A DNA stretch of 64,000 nt from Salinarchaeum sp. IM2453. GTDB lineage: Archaea; Halobacteriota; Halobacteria; Halobacteriales; Salinarchaeaceae. This document shows, piece by piece, positions 1-8,417 of this stretch. The stretch spans positions 1,553,226 through 1,617,225 of the forward strand of contig NZ_CP081183.1 in NCBI RefSeq assembly GCF_019693215.1, written 5' to 3'. The notes under the pieces were generated by a model. That model was not told the origin of the DNA. It was given only the letters and a program-made list of their open reading frames with translations, and searched no databases. A program made the position numbers and the translations under genes. Every line of letters begins with the position of its first letter. The first letter of the stretch is position 1.

Positions 1-252
1 ATGAGTCAGTTTACCGCAACGGTGCATGTGCGGTTGAAAAACGGCGTCCTTGATCCGGAAGCAAAGACTACTCAACGAGCACTGGAACGGCTTGATTTCG
101 AGTTGGATGATCTACGCTTTTCGGATCAGTACGAAATTGATCTTGAAGCCGAAACAGAAGAAGCTGCACATGAGCGCGTTACTGAGATGACAGAACGGCT
201 ACTAGCAAACCCGACAATTCACGACTACGATATTGAGATTACCGAGTTATGA
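1..252 (+). CDS. purS: Phosphoribosylformylglycinamidine synthase subunit PurS
   Basis: Small 83-residue subunit of FGAM synthase, which bridges PurL and the glutaminase PurQ in purine biosynthesis. The sequence reads as a complete PurS: an N-terminal beta strand (TATVHVRLKNGVLDPE) and the conserved C-terminal LLANPTIHDYDIEI. The start falls on the first base of the window, and the length is normal, so the gene is probably whole. Its TGA stop overlaps the ATG of purQ (ATGA at 249-252), so the two are translationally coupled. purL is not in this window. Confidence 0.95.
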   Translation: MSQFTATVHVRLKNGVLDPEAKTTQRALERLDFELDDLRFSDQYEIDLEAETEEAAHERVTEMTERLLANPTIHDYDIEITEL

Positions 253-926
253 CCGTTGCAATTATCCGTTTTGGCGGATCGAACTGCGATCGAGATGCGC
301 ATCGTGCGTTCGAACACCTCGGTGTTAATGCAGAGATTGTTTGGCACGATGACGGGCTTCCAGAGAACACAACCGGAGTAATCCTTCCTGGAGGATTCTC
401 ATATGGTGACTATCTTAGAGCTGGCGCTATGGCCGCTCGGGCACCTGTTATGAATGAGGTTATTGAGGCTGCAGAAAATGGAATCCCTGTTCTTGGTGTT
501 TGTAATGGCGCACAGATCGGAGCTGAAGCCGGTCTTGTCCCTGGAGCATTTACTGTGAATGATCACGCTCGGTTCCGATGTGACCGTATCAATGTCCGAG
601 TTGAAACTACTGATACACCATTTACATCGGCATATGAAGAAGGCGACGTTCTGACGCTCCCAATTGCCCACGGTGAAGGACGATTTGAGGCCGACGATGA
701 AACAATTGCTATGCTCAACGAAGAAGATCGAGTTTTGTTCCGGTACTGTGAACCTGATGGAACCATCTCTGATGCCGCTAATCCGAACGGATCTAAAGAG
801 AACATCGCGGGTATTACTGGAGCAAATGCAACAACAGCCGTCCTGATGCCCCATCCTGAACGCGCATCTCTCCCTGAACTTGGAAATACAGACGGGCAGG
901 GTATTCTCAAAGGATTGATTCAGTAA
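249..926 (+). CDS. purQ: Phosphoribosylformylglycinamidine synthase, glutaminase subunit PurQ
   Basis: Class I glutamine amidotransferase (225 aa) that supplies ammonia to PurL for FGAR to FGAM conversion. The nucleophile is Cys85 in GVCNGAQIG, and the His-Glu pair lies in MPHPER near residue 203. LPGGFSYGDYLRAGA near residue 46 is the usual oxyanion-region signature. It overlaps purS by 4 nt. Its TAA is followed with no gap by the stop of the convergent RaSEA gene, so transcripts from the two sides must end inside each other's coding region. Confidence 0.97.
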   Translation: MTVAIIRFGGSNCDRDAHRAFEHLGVNAEIVWHDDGLPENTTGVILPGGFSYGDYLRAGAMAARAPVMNEVIEAAENGIPVLGVCNGAQIGAEAGLVPGAFTVNDHARFRCDRINVRVETTDTPFTSAYEEGDVLTLPIAHGEGRFEADDETIAMLNEEDRVLFRYCEPDGTISDAANPNGSKENIAGITGANATTAVLMPHPERASLPELGNTDGQGILKGLIQ

Positions 927-1991
927 TCACTGAACTAATGGCTGGTTATATCCAGTCTCTCGCTTATGGACCTCAGTCCACACTTGTTTACACCCACAAT
1001 CCACCTGTTCAAACACTGACGGATCTTGACGAAGTGAAAAATCTTTGATTGATCGCTTCACCTTTGTGTCGCATTCACCACAGTTGTGTGGTCCCCTGTC
1101 CGACCCAGCACCAACTGGATCTGAAACGACGGTAATGTCTTCCTCAGCAGTCTTTTTTAGCACGCGTGCTACCGACCACAGCCACGGTGGTCGATATCCT
1201 CGTCGATAGTACAACTCATCGACAAGCGTGTATCGTTGAACGTTTGTTGGATTCATCGAGACGGTGTGACAACCATCAATCTCTGCACAATCTTGAATTG
1301 ATTGGATCATATCTTCAATGGCTTCAGACTCCGTAAGGAACGGCGGCTTCATGAGCAGGTACGCCTTGACTCCTGCTCCTGCAGACCTTGCACTCTGACA
1401 TGCTGCTTTGAAATGCTCAAAATCAAATGCCTTGTTGATAGTGTCACGGCGGATACGATCAGAGCTTGTCTCCAGTCCAATTGCAACATCAACTGCTAAT
1501 CCTTGTTGAATGAATGGTTCAACTCGTGACTCTTTGATGTAGCTCGGCATCGATTCTACAACAATTCGCTCTCGATCAGCGAACGTCTCTGCGAGTTCCT
1601 CACGAATTGTCGGTGAAACCTCTTGATTATCAAGGACAGAGCCTGAACTGTAGACTTTCACCTGCTTTGCTTTCTCGTCTAACTGTTGGCTTTCATATTC
1701 TAATGCTGCTTCGATCTGGGAGCGGAGATTGTCGTCGCTGATTTCTTCTATTGTTTCAGCAACATATCCGCACATTGTGCAGCCCCCTTGAGCTGCCCAC
1801 CGACAACCGCCTGTATTGAGCACAATTGTTAAACTTTCATATACACCATCAGGTGTAAGATCCTGATCCGTCCACACCCGTGTTGGCTCATCCGCGGTTA
1901 TATCCGGATCTTTCTCTTCCCGCATCCGCGTCATCACTTCATTATGGGCTGCCATCCCATATCCTCTCGTATATGTCTCTAGGCTGCTCAT
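927..1991 (-). CDS. Archaeosine biosynthesis radical SAM protein RaSEA
   Basis: 354-residue radical SAM protein. The cluster cysteines are C63, C71 and C74 (GCRWAAQGGCTMCGY), the wide C-x7-C-x2-C spacing of the Elp3/MiaB-like archaeal group that includes RaSEA. A further Cys-rich segment lies near the C-terminus (HNCGECD and VDCGC). In characterised archaea, RaSEA works with ArcS to turn the lysine adduct of preQ0 at tRNA position 15 into archaeosine. The two genes directly upstream on the same strand are ArcS and TgtA, which strongly supports the assignment. It could only otherwise be a related radical SAM enzyme of unknown substrate. Confidence 0.88.
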   Translation of the reverse strand: MSSLETYTRGYGMAAHNEVMTRMREEKDPDITADEPTRVWTDQDLTPDGVYESLTIVLNTGGCRWAAQGGCTMCGYVAETIEEISDDNLRSQIEAALEYESQQLDEKAKQVKVYSSGSVLDNQEVSPTIREELAETFADRERIVVESMPSYIKESRVEPFIQQGLAVDVAIGLETSSDRIRRDTINKAFDFEHFKAACQSARSAGAGVKAYLLMKPPFLTESEAIEDMIQSIQDCAEIDGCHTVSMNPTNVQRYTLVDELYYRRGYRPPWLWSVARVLKKTAEEDITVVSDPVGAGSDRGPHNCGECDTKVKRSIKDFSLRQDPSVFEQVDCGCKQVWTEVHKRETGYNQPLVQ

Positions 1992-2073
1992 TATACCGTG
2001 GTAATTGCTCAGCCCGTATATCCTTCGCGTTTATTCTCTAATCGGTTGTCAAACCGTCTCAACCAGAAAAAAT

Positions 2074-3822
2074 CTATTGTTCTTCTATATGCCTTACTTT
2101 TGATGCAACTCCTCGGGTACTCTCCACCATTTCTTTCCCAGACATCTCTGCTCGTCCGACTCCGAAGGCGCTTTCTCCCTCAATAATAACTTCATCTCCT
2201 GGGCGAATAGTGTCCGTGGCATCGACCACACCCGGGGCAAGTACACTTCCATGTGGCACAAAGTCATCAATCTCTACGTACTTTGTTGGAACTGATGAGT
2301 TGGTCCACTGTTTAGCTCCTTCCAGTGTCAGTGATAGGATTCCATACTTAGCAACAATTGTAGCCAGTTGCGTTCCATCCTCATTTATCGCTCGCAACTC
2401 TGGATATCGACCCTGTACTTCAATCTGGTCAAACAAGACATCCCCCGCTCCCGGGCCAAACATATAGTCCGCAATCGCTTGGATTGTTGCCTTTCGTCGT
2501 CGTTCCCGTCGATAACTTTCTATCCCATCAAGGGCTGCCGACAGGTTTGCTAATGACTGTTCGTCTGTTGGGTGCCCGTCAACAGTGTATGTGACGTTAT
2601 CTGTTGATACAGCTTGGTCAATAATCGGCTTGTATCCGTCTTCTGGTGCATGTGCGATAATCTCTGGATAATCTGTGTTCTCAAGATATGCTGTCAATAA
2701 TTCTGTTACGAAGTTAATCTCTGTTTCACTCCAGTCACCAGTCACTACGGTGTCGTAATGTTGTGCAGGGTAAGTCAATTCTAACTCATTCGGAATAATT
2801 CCTAGTGGGCTGGTAAGCGTAACAATGTGGCCCCGATAACTGATTGCATCGTGGAACTGCCGATGGCTATTTGAGGTACTATATGGTTTCTTAGCCGAGC
2901 ATGGCACTAATACTAGTGGATGGTCATCTAATCTAGCCTGATATCGATTAATTACGCGACTCGCGAAGCGCTGAATCTCGACCCGATTCAATGTATCATC
3001 AGTCGCAGCTGTTATTTCTGCATCTCGAATAACTGGCATCCTCTGTTCGAGGTAATCCCACTGTTGATCAAAGCGCCGAAGTGTTTCTGTGTGCCACTGT
3101 TCGTACCTTGTCTGTCCTTCCAAATAATCTCGTAGTTGTCCTCGTTTGATATATCGTCGAATTCGTTTTAGCTGGCTTGTAAGCAAATTCTTATTGTGTT
3201 CTGCACAATCCCTCCGTCCAAACTCCTCAACAGGCTGTTGACATGCAGAACACGCACAGGGCAGCTCTTCAAGCTCACTGAGTTCGATAGTCTCATCAAC
3301 AGTTAGGTACTCCCCCTGTAGCCCTTGTAGCTCTACTCGGTCCGTGTCGAATAAGTCAACCCCAGCATAGCAAAGAATTCCAATATTCTTAGGCGTTGCA
3401 ACGCTTGGAAAATATAATGCGGTGTCTGCCGGAATCTGATCTCGTAGTGAAATAACAGCATCCACAAACGATGGTGCATGCCCGACTAATGTCTGTGGTG
3501 CTGAAAGTATGTATACGTCTGTTACTTGCTCATCAGGAACTACCTCAGAGACAACAGCAGCACTTGGATTGTCAATATCTGGAACTTCAGGCTGAAACGC
3601 CTGCTGAATCTCTGTTGGCGTTCCAGATGGCATGCCTCTATGTGGTAACACCGTAATCTTCGACGGATCTCCTACTGGAACTTCACGATCACTGCTCCAG
3701 AGACTTCCTCCATCTTCGATCAGGTCGTCAATAAGTGCTGGAGTCATTCGGGACGATTCAAGTCGTAATTCGCCAATTCTGGCTGCCCCGTCCCGGCTGT
3801 GAACCTCAAAATAATCGGTCAT
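2074..3822 (-). CDS. arcS: Archaeosine synthase ArcS (TgtA2)
   Basis: 582-residue paralogue of archaeal tRNA-guanine transglycosylase. It modifies the preQ0 base at tRNA position 15 on the way to archaeosine. Order of domains: a degenerate TGT-like region (1-200) with a retained zinc-type Cys cluster (C189, C191, C194 then an HN), the ArcS core with PCSAKKPYS at 307-315, and a C-terminal PUA RNA-binding domain from about residue 505. The PCSxKKPYS motif separates ArcS from true TgtA. It lies between RaSEA (downstream) and tgtA (upstream), all on the minus strand. Confidence 0.93.
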   Translation of the reverse strand: MTDYFEVHSRDGAARIGELRLESSRMTPALIDDLIEDGGSLWSSDREVPVGDPSKITVLPHRGMPSGTPTEIQQAFQPEVPDIDNPSAAVVSEVVPDEQVTDVYILSAPQTLVGHAPSFVDAVISLRDQIPADTALYFPSVATPKNIGILCYAGVDLFDTDRVELQGLQGEYLTVDETIELSELEELPCACSACQQPVEEFGRRDCAEHNKNLLTSQLKRIRRYIKRGQLRDYLEGQTRYEQWHTETLRRFDQQWDYLEQRMPVIRDAEITAATDDTLNRVEIQRFASRVINRYQARLDDHPLVLVPCSAKKPYSTSNSHRQFHDAISYRGHIVTLTSPLGIIPNELELTYPAQHYDTVVTGDWSETEINFVTELLTAYLENTDYPEIIAHAPEDGYKPIIDQAVSTDNVTYTVDGHPTDEQSLANLSAALDGIESYRRERRRKATIQAIADYMFGPGAGDVLFDQIEVQGRYPELRAINEDGTQLATIVAKYGILSLTLEGAKQWTNSSVPTKYVEIDDFVPHGSVLAPGVVDATDTIRPGDEVIIEGESAFGVGRAEMSGKEMVESTRGVASKVRHIEEQ

Positions 3823-3883
3823 ACTTTGTTTGCAGGCACCAAGCGGAATGAGAATATCGATACACCATCCAATACCTTGGCAT

Positions 3884-3940
3884 AAAGTGAACTGTTCCGG
3901 GGCTAAGCCCCGATCTGCCTGCTTTCTCTGTAGACTGTGG
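3884..3940 (+). repeat. Dispersed IS200/IS605-type end hairpin, copy 1
   Basis: The gene-free stretch 3823-4092 between arcS and tgtA carries a hairpin with stem CGGGG (3898-3902) / CCCCG (3908-3912) and loop CTAAG. It is preceded by a GTGAACT box and followed by CTGCTTTCTCTGTAGA. The same arrangement recurs at about ten other gene borders in this window. No open reading frame with recognisable homology was seen in the gap. Confidence 0.6.
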
Positions 3941-4092
3941 TGGGTTGATATATGGCCTTGAGACAGCCCTACTGCCTTCTGTCGTTAGGATCTCGTAAGA
4001 ACAAGCCCAAAATGCACACTCTGTATTGTGCGCTGGACCGACGTTTCCGGAACATTAAGACAATGGATTCAGAAGTTGTGGAGAGAGGTCTA

Positions 4093-5580
4093 TTATCTAT
4101 CACTGCCTACACTTCCTGTCAGGTTATATGTATCAATACTGTCTGGTAGAATACCTAATGCGCTTTCTGGCCAGTTGTCGTGTGCAACAGTGAATGAGAC
4201 ATCTGAATGTTGTTCTGCTAATTCTCGCACTGCCTGTGCTGTCTGGTCATATCCTTGTTGATCGAGCTGGTCTGGAACCTCAGCTGTAAATGGATACATC
4301 TGTGCCAGCGTCTTCGGGACAGGCCCGAATGGTGGTTTTATCTGAAGACATTGGTCGTATCTCTCATGTTCCTCTCCCTCTGTTAGCAGTACATCTGTCC
4401 CAGTGATTGATATTCGATCCAGCCGCTCTTGGTGTCGATAGATCTCCGGCCGCTGAGCGCTGTCTGAAGAGAGGTAGAAAAACGTCTCTTTTGTTGCTGG
4501 ATCTGACCGCTCAAGCCATCCAGCGTGGTCAAGCAACCTTCGATATCCATCAAGAATTGCAGGATGTGCTCGTGCTCGTTTTTCGACAAGCTCTAGAAGA
4601 TTACCTTGATGGATTGCCTGCTTTACCCGATCTATCTCCTCAAAGCTCACATATAAATTATGTCGTGCTAACAACTCTTCTTGGCGTTTCTCAGTTGTTT
4701 CTTGAAGTTCCTTAGCACTGTACTCCGTGCATACTGGACACGAACATGGAAGCCATCGTAAATCTTCGAGATGTTTTGTACCGCGTACGGTCAAATACCG
4801 TCCGTCCCGGGCATATAGTGCATAGGCAGCTGAATCAAATAGATCGCATCCAGCAGCCGCAGTTAGTGCAAACATCATCGGATGGCCTGCCCCAAACAAG
4901 TGGACCGGTGCATCTGGCTGTAGGCCTTTCTTTGATGCCACTACAAGGTCGATAATATCGGCAAATCGATATTCCTCAAGTAGTGGAACAACTGCTCCAA
5001 TCGGGTAGACATCTAAGTCGAATCTCTTAGCTCTTTTTCCCGCTTTTGTACGTAAATCTGGATATGTCGACCCTTGAACCGGTCCAGTAACGAGCATCTC
5101 TCCTGTATCGAACGACTCTGCTATCTCTAGACGATCGAGTGTTGTTTGTAGCTCCGATTCTGCCCGGGAGCGATCAACATCCGGTGGAGTTGGAATATCT
5201 ATGGGCGTTGCAATATCTGTTCCAATATCATGCTGAAACTGTAGGATTTCCTCAGTTGTGACTGAAATAGACCCATACTCTGAGAGTTGAAATGACCCTG
5301 AGTCAGTCATAATTGCCCCTGTGAAATCAAGCCAGTCGTGTAGACCATGTTCCAGTGCCTCCTCTCGCAGTTCCTCGTTTGAATGAATAATATAAGAATT
5401 TGTAATGAGGATTTCAGCACCAAACTCAGACTCCATCTCACTTGGAGGAATTGTCTTAATTCCCGGATTAATTACTGGTAGCAGTGCTGGTGTCGTTACT
5501 TCCTGTCCATTACGTGGGACTGTCAGTGTTCCGATACGCCCGGCAGCATCCGTACTATTTATTTCAAAACATGGATCCAT
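4093..5580 (-). CDS. tgtA: tRNA-guanine(15) transglycosylase TgtA
   Basis: Archaeal TGT (495 aa) that exchanges G15 of tRNA for preQ0, the first tRNA-level step of archaeosine synthesis. Catalytic features: Asp93 in MTDSGSFQ and a second acidic site in [15 protein letters not shown]. The zinc site is CSCPVC followed by an ARHN about 30 residues later. The protein ends without an obvious PUA domain, which fits the split seen here, where ArcS carries one. The ATG at 5580 gives an N-terminus ([16 protein letters not shown]) that aligns with the family. Confidence 0.95.
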   Translation of the reverse strand: MDPCFEINSTDAAGRIGTLTVPRNGQEVTTPALLPVINPGIKTIPPSEMESEFGAEILITNSYIIHSNEELREEALEHGLHDWLDFTGAIMTDSGSFQLSEYGSISVTTEEILQFQHDIGTDIATPIDIPTPPDVDRSRAESELQTTLDRLEIAESFDTGEMLVTGPVQGSTYPDLRTKAGKRAKRFDLDVYPIGAVVPLLEEYRFADIIDLVVASKKGLQPDAPVHLFGAGHPMMFALTAAAGCDLFDSAAYALYARDGRYLTVRGTKHLEDLRWLPCSCPVCTEYSAKELQETTEKRQEELLARHNLYVSFEEIDRVKQAIHQGNLLELVEKRARAHPAILDGYRRLLDHAGWLERSDPATKETFFYLSSDSAQRPEIYRHQERLDRISITGTDVLLTEGEEHERYDQCLQIKPPFGPVPKTLAQMYPFTAEVPDQLDQQGYDQTAQAVRELAEQHSDVSFTVAHDNWPESALGILPDSIDTYNLTGSVGSDR

Positions 5581-5644
5581 GGATATCAGTCATCTCGATG
5601 GTGTTTCTGCGACGTTTTGGATTCACAGAAACCTTTGATATGTA

Positions 5645-6196
5645 CTAGTTCACTTTGTCTTTGAGTAGGTATCGATACATGGCTGTTACTGCTCGTCCAT
5701 CCCTCAATTTCCCAGTCAATGCAGCAGTGGCAACTTTATCAACATTAACAATATCAACCTCAATCTGTTCATCTTCATCGAGTTTCTGCTGTGCTGTCGG
5801 AGCACAATTGTGAGCGATGAAATAGTGGTGTACAGTATCTGCAACCCCATTTACTGGCTCAAGTGTAATCATGTGCTCCATTGATTCTGCTTCATATCCT
5901 GTTTCTTCTTGTAGTTCCCGCTTTGCAGCAACATCCGGTGCTTCGTCTGGCTCCATTGTTCCAACTGGTATGCCCCAGTTAACACGCTGTACTGGTTCTC
6001 GCCACTCCTTAATCGTAATCACTTTTTCTTCATCGATAAACGGAAGAATAACAACCGCAGGTGGTTCGGAAAGATAATCAAAGTCTGTTTGTGTCCCGTT
6101 CGGGAGCTCGATGACTTTATTGATTATTTCAAACCCTGGACATTGGTATGCACTCTTTTCTTTAATTGTCTTCCATGCAGCTTCCTCTCTATTCAT
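5645..6196 (-). CDS. NUDIX hydrolase, ADP-ribose pyrophosphatase type
   Basis: 183-residue NUDIX hydrolase. The Nudix box is complete around residues 99-121: GTMEPDEAPDVAAKRELQEE followed by TGYEAE. The N-terminal WKTIKEKSAYQCPGFEIINKVIELPNG strand region is typical of ADP-sugar pyrophosphatases. The substrate cannot be fixed from sequence. It sits 64 nt upstream of tgtA on the same strand and may share its transcript, with no known functional link to archaeosine. Confidence 0.85.
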   Translation of the reverse strand: MNREEAAWKTIKEKSAYQCPGFEIINKVIELPNGTQTDFDYLSEPPAVVILPFIDEEKVITIKEWREPVQRVNWGIPVGTMEPDEAPDVAAKRELQEETGYEAESMEHMITLEPVNGVADTVHHYFIAHNCAPTAQQKLDEDEQIEVDIVNVDKVATAALTGKLRDGRAVTAMYRYLLKDKVN

Positions 6197-6254
6197 ACCT
6201 CTATTTATCTCCCGCAGTTCCTAATTGGTTGGATTGCAGAATGACTCTCTTATT

Positions 6255-6304
6255 ACAGCGGTAGCGAGGCGAAAGCCCACCCCTTCAGGGGTGTGGATGA
6301 AGCC
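6255..6304 (-). repeat. IS200/IS605-type end hairpin, copy 2
   Basis: A perfect 6-bp stem CACCCC (6278-6283) / GGGGTG (6288-6293) with a TTCA loop, next to GGCGAAAGCC at 6268-6277. Read on the minus strand it matches the copies at 18.5 kb and 21.6 kb, including the flanking GCTACC and CTGTAA. It marks the left border of the GC-rich hairpin region that runs to 6755. Confidence 0.65.
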
Positions 6305-6374
6305 GACATGATATGTCACAAACAACGTGACATAGACCGGTTGTAATCCCAACGTTTATTCTATGCGAAATATT

Positions 6375-6712
6375 ATGAGTTGGTAGGCATGCGACATGCT
6401 GCTGCGGGGAACGTGCTCACGCTCAAGCTGGCCACGAGTGCGTCTCAACTCTTACATTCACACACCTTCGCAGCCCAACCAGCAGCGGTTGGCATGTCAC
6501 CCAAGCGCTCCCCACGTGTGGCTGTAACGGGGAGTGGGGCCGATGGCCCGGCCCGCTGCTCACGGTGCTGGACGCCCGTGAGTGTCACTCCCTTCTTGGG
6601 AGGGCAACACCGAGTGGATACCCAACACGCCACACCCCCGTTTGGGGGCCAAAGGTGCATCAGCGAACCCGCACGTTCACAGCCGGGGTAATCAATCTGG
6701 GTGGATTACCCA
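6375..6712. ncRNA. GC-rich row of perfect hairpins; candidate structured RNA
   Basis: This gene-free stretch is much richer in G and C than its surroundings and holds consecutive perfect inverted repeats: CCAACC/GGTTGG (6475-6492), CTCCCC/GGGGAG (6508-6534), GGGCC/GGCCC (6537-6549), CTCACGG/CCGTGAG (6559-6582), CTCCC/GGGAG (6588-6602), CCCCC/GGGGG (6635-6648) and GGGTAATC/GATTACCC (6686-6711). A long run of stems in DNA with no convincing protein suggests a structured RNA or the folded end of a transposable element. The strand is not decidable by eye. Reading frames through it give Cys/Pro-rich proteins with no family resemblance. Confidence 0.5.
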
Positions 6713-6714
6713 CG

Positions 6715-6755
6715 GAGGAATCCCACGACTTCAGTCGTGGGAGGAGGTCAAACTG
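6715..6755 (-). repeat. IS200/IS605-type end hairpin, copy 3
   Basis: A perfect 9-bp hairpin, TCCCACGAC (6721-6729) / GTCGTGGGA (6734-6742) with TTCA loop, followed by GGAGGTCAA. The GAGGTCA tail is the usual mark of haloarchaeal TnpB-type element ends and is shared with the copies at 21.6 kb and 18.5 kb. It forms the right border of the hairpin-rich stretch and lies in the same orientation as copy 2. Confidence 0.7.
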
Positions 6756-6839
6756 TCCTATGTTGCTAATGAATGCCGGTATTGAGCGACGAACATCATT
6801 ATTCCTCTTGAATCCAAATCTCTCGGAGGTGTGTAACTG

Positions 6840-7400
6840 TTATTGATGTGGTGTCACTGCTTCGCTATGATCTGCAAGCAATCGCTCAATCTCTTCTTTG
6901 ATTGCATCTGCTTTCGCCTGTAATTGCTCAAATCGCTCATCCTCATCAAGGGCGATACTTGACTTTGATTCTTGTAATACGTTAATTTTAGACCGAACAC
7001 GCGTGTACTGTTTGATTTTCTGATCATATGCCGCATACATAAGCTGCTCGTTAACTGTTGCCGTAAGTTCTTCTTGGCTTACTGGTTTGATAAGATATCC
7101 TTCGAATTCCATATCCACGATATCAAACTCTGGGTCAACTGCAGTTACCATAACTACTCGACAGTCATATCCTGCTTGCCGGGCCTTCCGCAACACCGTC
7201 TTTCCATTCATATTAGGCATCCGCCGATCTAGTAATACGAGATCCGTTGTGTGATCAATTTGCTCAAGGCCTTCTTCCCCGTTGTATGCGACTTTTACTG
7301 TATACTGATCTTCAAGTGTTTGTGCAAACAAATCTGCTAAACTTTGTTCGTCTTCGATTATCACTACTTCTGGCTCGGATATCGCGGTATGTTGAGTCAT
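6840..7400 (-). CDS. Response regulator with HalX output domain
   Basis: 186-residue receiver protein. The receiver domain (about 10-115) has the acidic pair E16/D17, phospho-acceptor Asp58 in LVLLDRRMP, and the conserved Lys105 (LIKPV). The C-terminal half (about 118-175, MYAAYDQKIKQYTRVRSKIN...) is the coiled HalX domain found almost only in haloarchaeal response regulators. No DNA-binding helix-turn-helix is visible, so its output is unknown. The start overlaps the stop of the upstream thioredoxin gene by 4 nt, so the pair is coupled. No histidine kinase gene is adjacent. Confidence 0.9.
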   Translation of the reverse strand: MTQHTAISEPEVVIIEDEQSLADLFAQTLEDQYTVKVAYNGEEGLEQIDHTTDLVLLDRRMPNMNGKTVLRKARQAGYDCRVVMVTAVDPEFDIVDMEFEGYLIKPVSQEELTATVNEQLMYAAYDQKIKQYTRVRSKINVLQESKSSIALDEDERFEQLQAKADAIKEEIERLLADHSEAVTPHQ

Positions 7401-7759
7401 ATCGTGTCTTCATTTGTGCTGGTAAATGATTCGTCGATCCATTCTCTCAGATTGTCTGCCTCGATATGTCCATCTGCGCGTTCATCAATTATTTTGCCTT
7501 CCTCAAACAATATGAACTTTGGAACGCTTTTGATAGTATAGTTATCGATTAGACTCGGATCGTCCCGCGGATTAACCGTTCCGACGGCAACTGACGTAGT
7601 TTGTGCAATTAACCCGATTACTGGTTCCATACTCGCGCAAATCCCACACCCCTCTGTATAGAACTCGACCATCACTCGATCGTGCTCTTCGATAAACTCA
7701 TTTAGCTCATCTGCATCGCTCAATTGAACGGGGCCTGTTGGTGTTTCTGTTTTGTTCAT
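7397..7759 (-). CDS. Thioredoxin-family protein (CGIC active site)
   Basis: 120-residue single-domain thioredoxin fold. The redox motif is C-G-I-C in YTEGCGICASMEP, not the standard CGPC, and the cis-proline is in SVPKFILF. The unusual active-site dipeptide should shift its redox potential compared with a classical thioredoxin. It is translationally coupled (ATGA) to the HalX response regulator downstream, which suggests a role in redox-linked signalling, though this is inference. Confidence 0.87.
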   Translation of the reverse strand: MNKTETPTGPVQLSDADELNEFIEEHDRVMVEFYTEGCGICASMEPVIGLIAQTTSVAVGTVNPRDDPSLIDNYTIKSVPKFILFEEGKIIDERADGHIEADNLREWIDESFTSTNEDTI

Positions 7760-7893
7760 GTTACATTTATGAGGCCAATGTGTATAACCATTGCACTGGT
7801 AGCACAGAGACTATCCCTCCGTCTGGATGCCTGCTAAACAGAACTCAATATTGAACACAAACCGTTATACCAGTCGATACGTGAGATTTACTT

Positions 7894-8076
7894 ATGAGTG
7901 ATAAACGTGCATTCTATGGTGGACTTGCGTTCATCGCTGGGGGAATCCCAATCCTTGTTTTCTATGGAATTAGCCTTGTGGGCTCAATTGGTCTTGGCCT
8001 TATCATCCTCGGTGCGCTCATTGCCTACGGTGCGACCGTTGTTGATCAATCGTCAAATAGTCAGTTGCTGCCGTGA
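7894..8076 (+). CDS. Small two-helix membrane protein
   Basis: 60-residue hypothetical protein with two hydrophobic segments (about 8-28 and 31-50), rich in glycine, and a short polar C-terminus. The ATG at 7894 lies about 28 nt downstream of an AT-rich box (GTTATACC), consistent with a leaderless transcript. No family function is recognised. Its 3' end overlaps the convergent small membrane gene by about 16 nt. Confidence 0.6.
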   Translation: MSDKRAFYGGLAFIAGGIPILVFYGISLVGSIGLGLIILGALIAYGATVVDQSSNSQLLP

Positions 8077-8291
8077 TAAAGCAAATGCAGGCCAGCAAGT
8101 ACCATCCCTATTCCAACGGCCCGAACGCGCCGTGTTGATCGGCTATTTGGCGTAAAGTCAACGGCGAGTGCCATTTTATATCCTTTCTCAGCCATTTTAA
8201 GTAAAAGACGTGGCGCCAGTATATGTACGATTCCAGCAATGACCAGTAAGACTCCATTCGCCCTTGGATAAGGTAGTCGTTCTGTAATCAT
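8061..8291 (-). CDS. Small membrane protein of unknown function
   Basis: 76 residues from the ATG at 8291 (a GTG at 8300 would add three). Hydrophobic segments lie near 12-32 and 57-72, separated by a basic stretch (FTPNSRSTRRVRAVG). Nothing identifies its role. It converges with, and overlaps the end of, the preceding small membrane gene. Confidence 0.55.
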   Translation of the reverse strand: MITERLPYPRANGVLLVIAGIVHILAPRLLLKMAEKGYKMALAVDFTPNSRSTRRVRAVGIGMVLAGLHLLYHGSN

Positions 8292-8417
8292 TACTTGCAC
8301 ATATTCTGTCTACCCTCTCTTATCAGTGGTGATTCTGACCTTCTATGGACAACGTATGAATGTTATTATATGTCATACCAATAAACTTATTCGCTCTCCA
8401 GCCCTATCTATAGTACT

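Noticed and set aside
6445-6660. Minus-strand open frame in the hairpin-rich stretch
   Set aside because: Composition follows the hairpins, no domain is visible, and it is flanked by IS-type hairpins; more likely non-coding.
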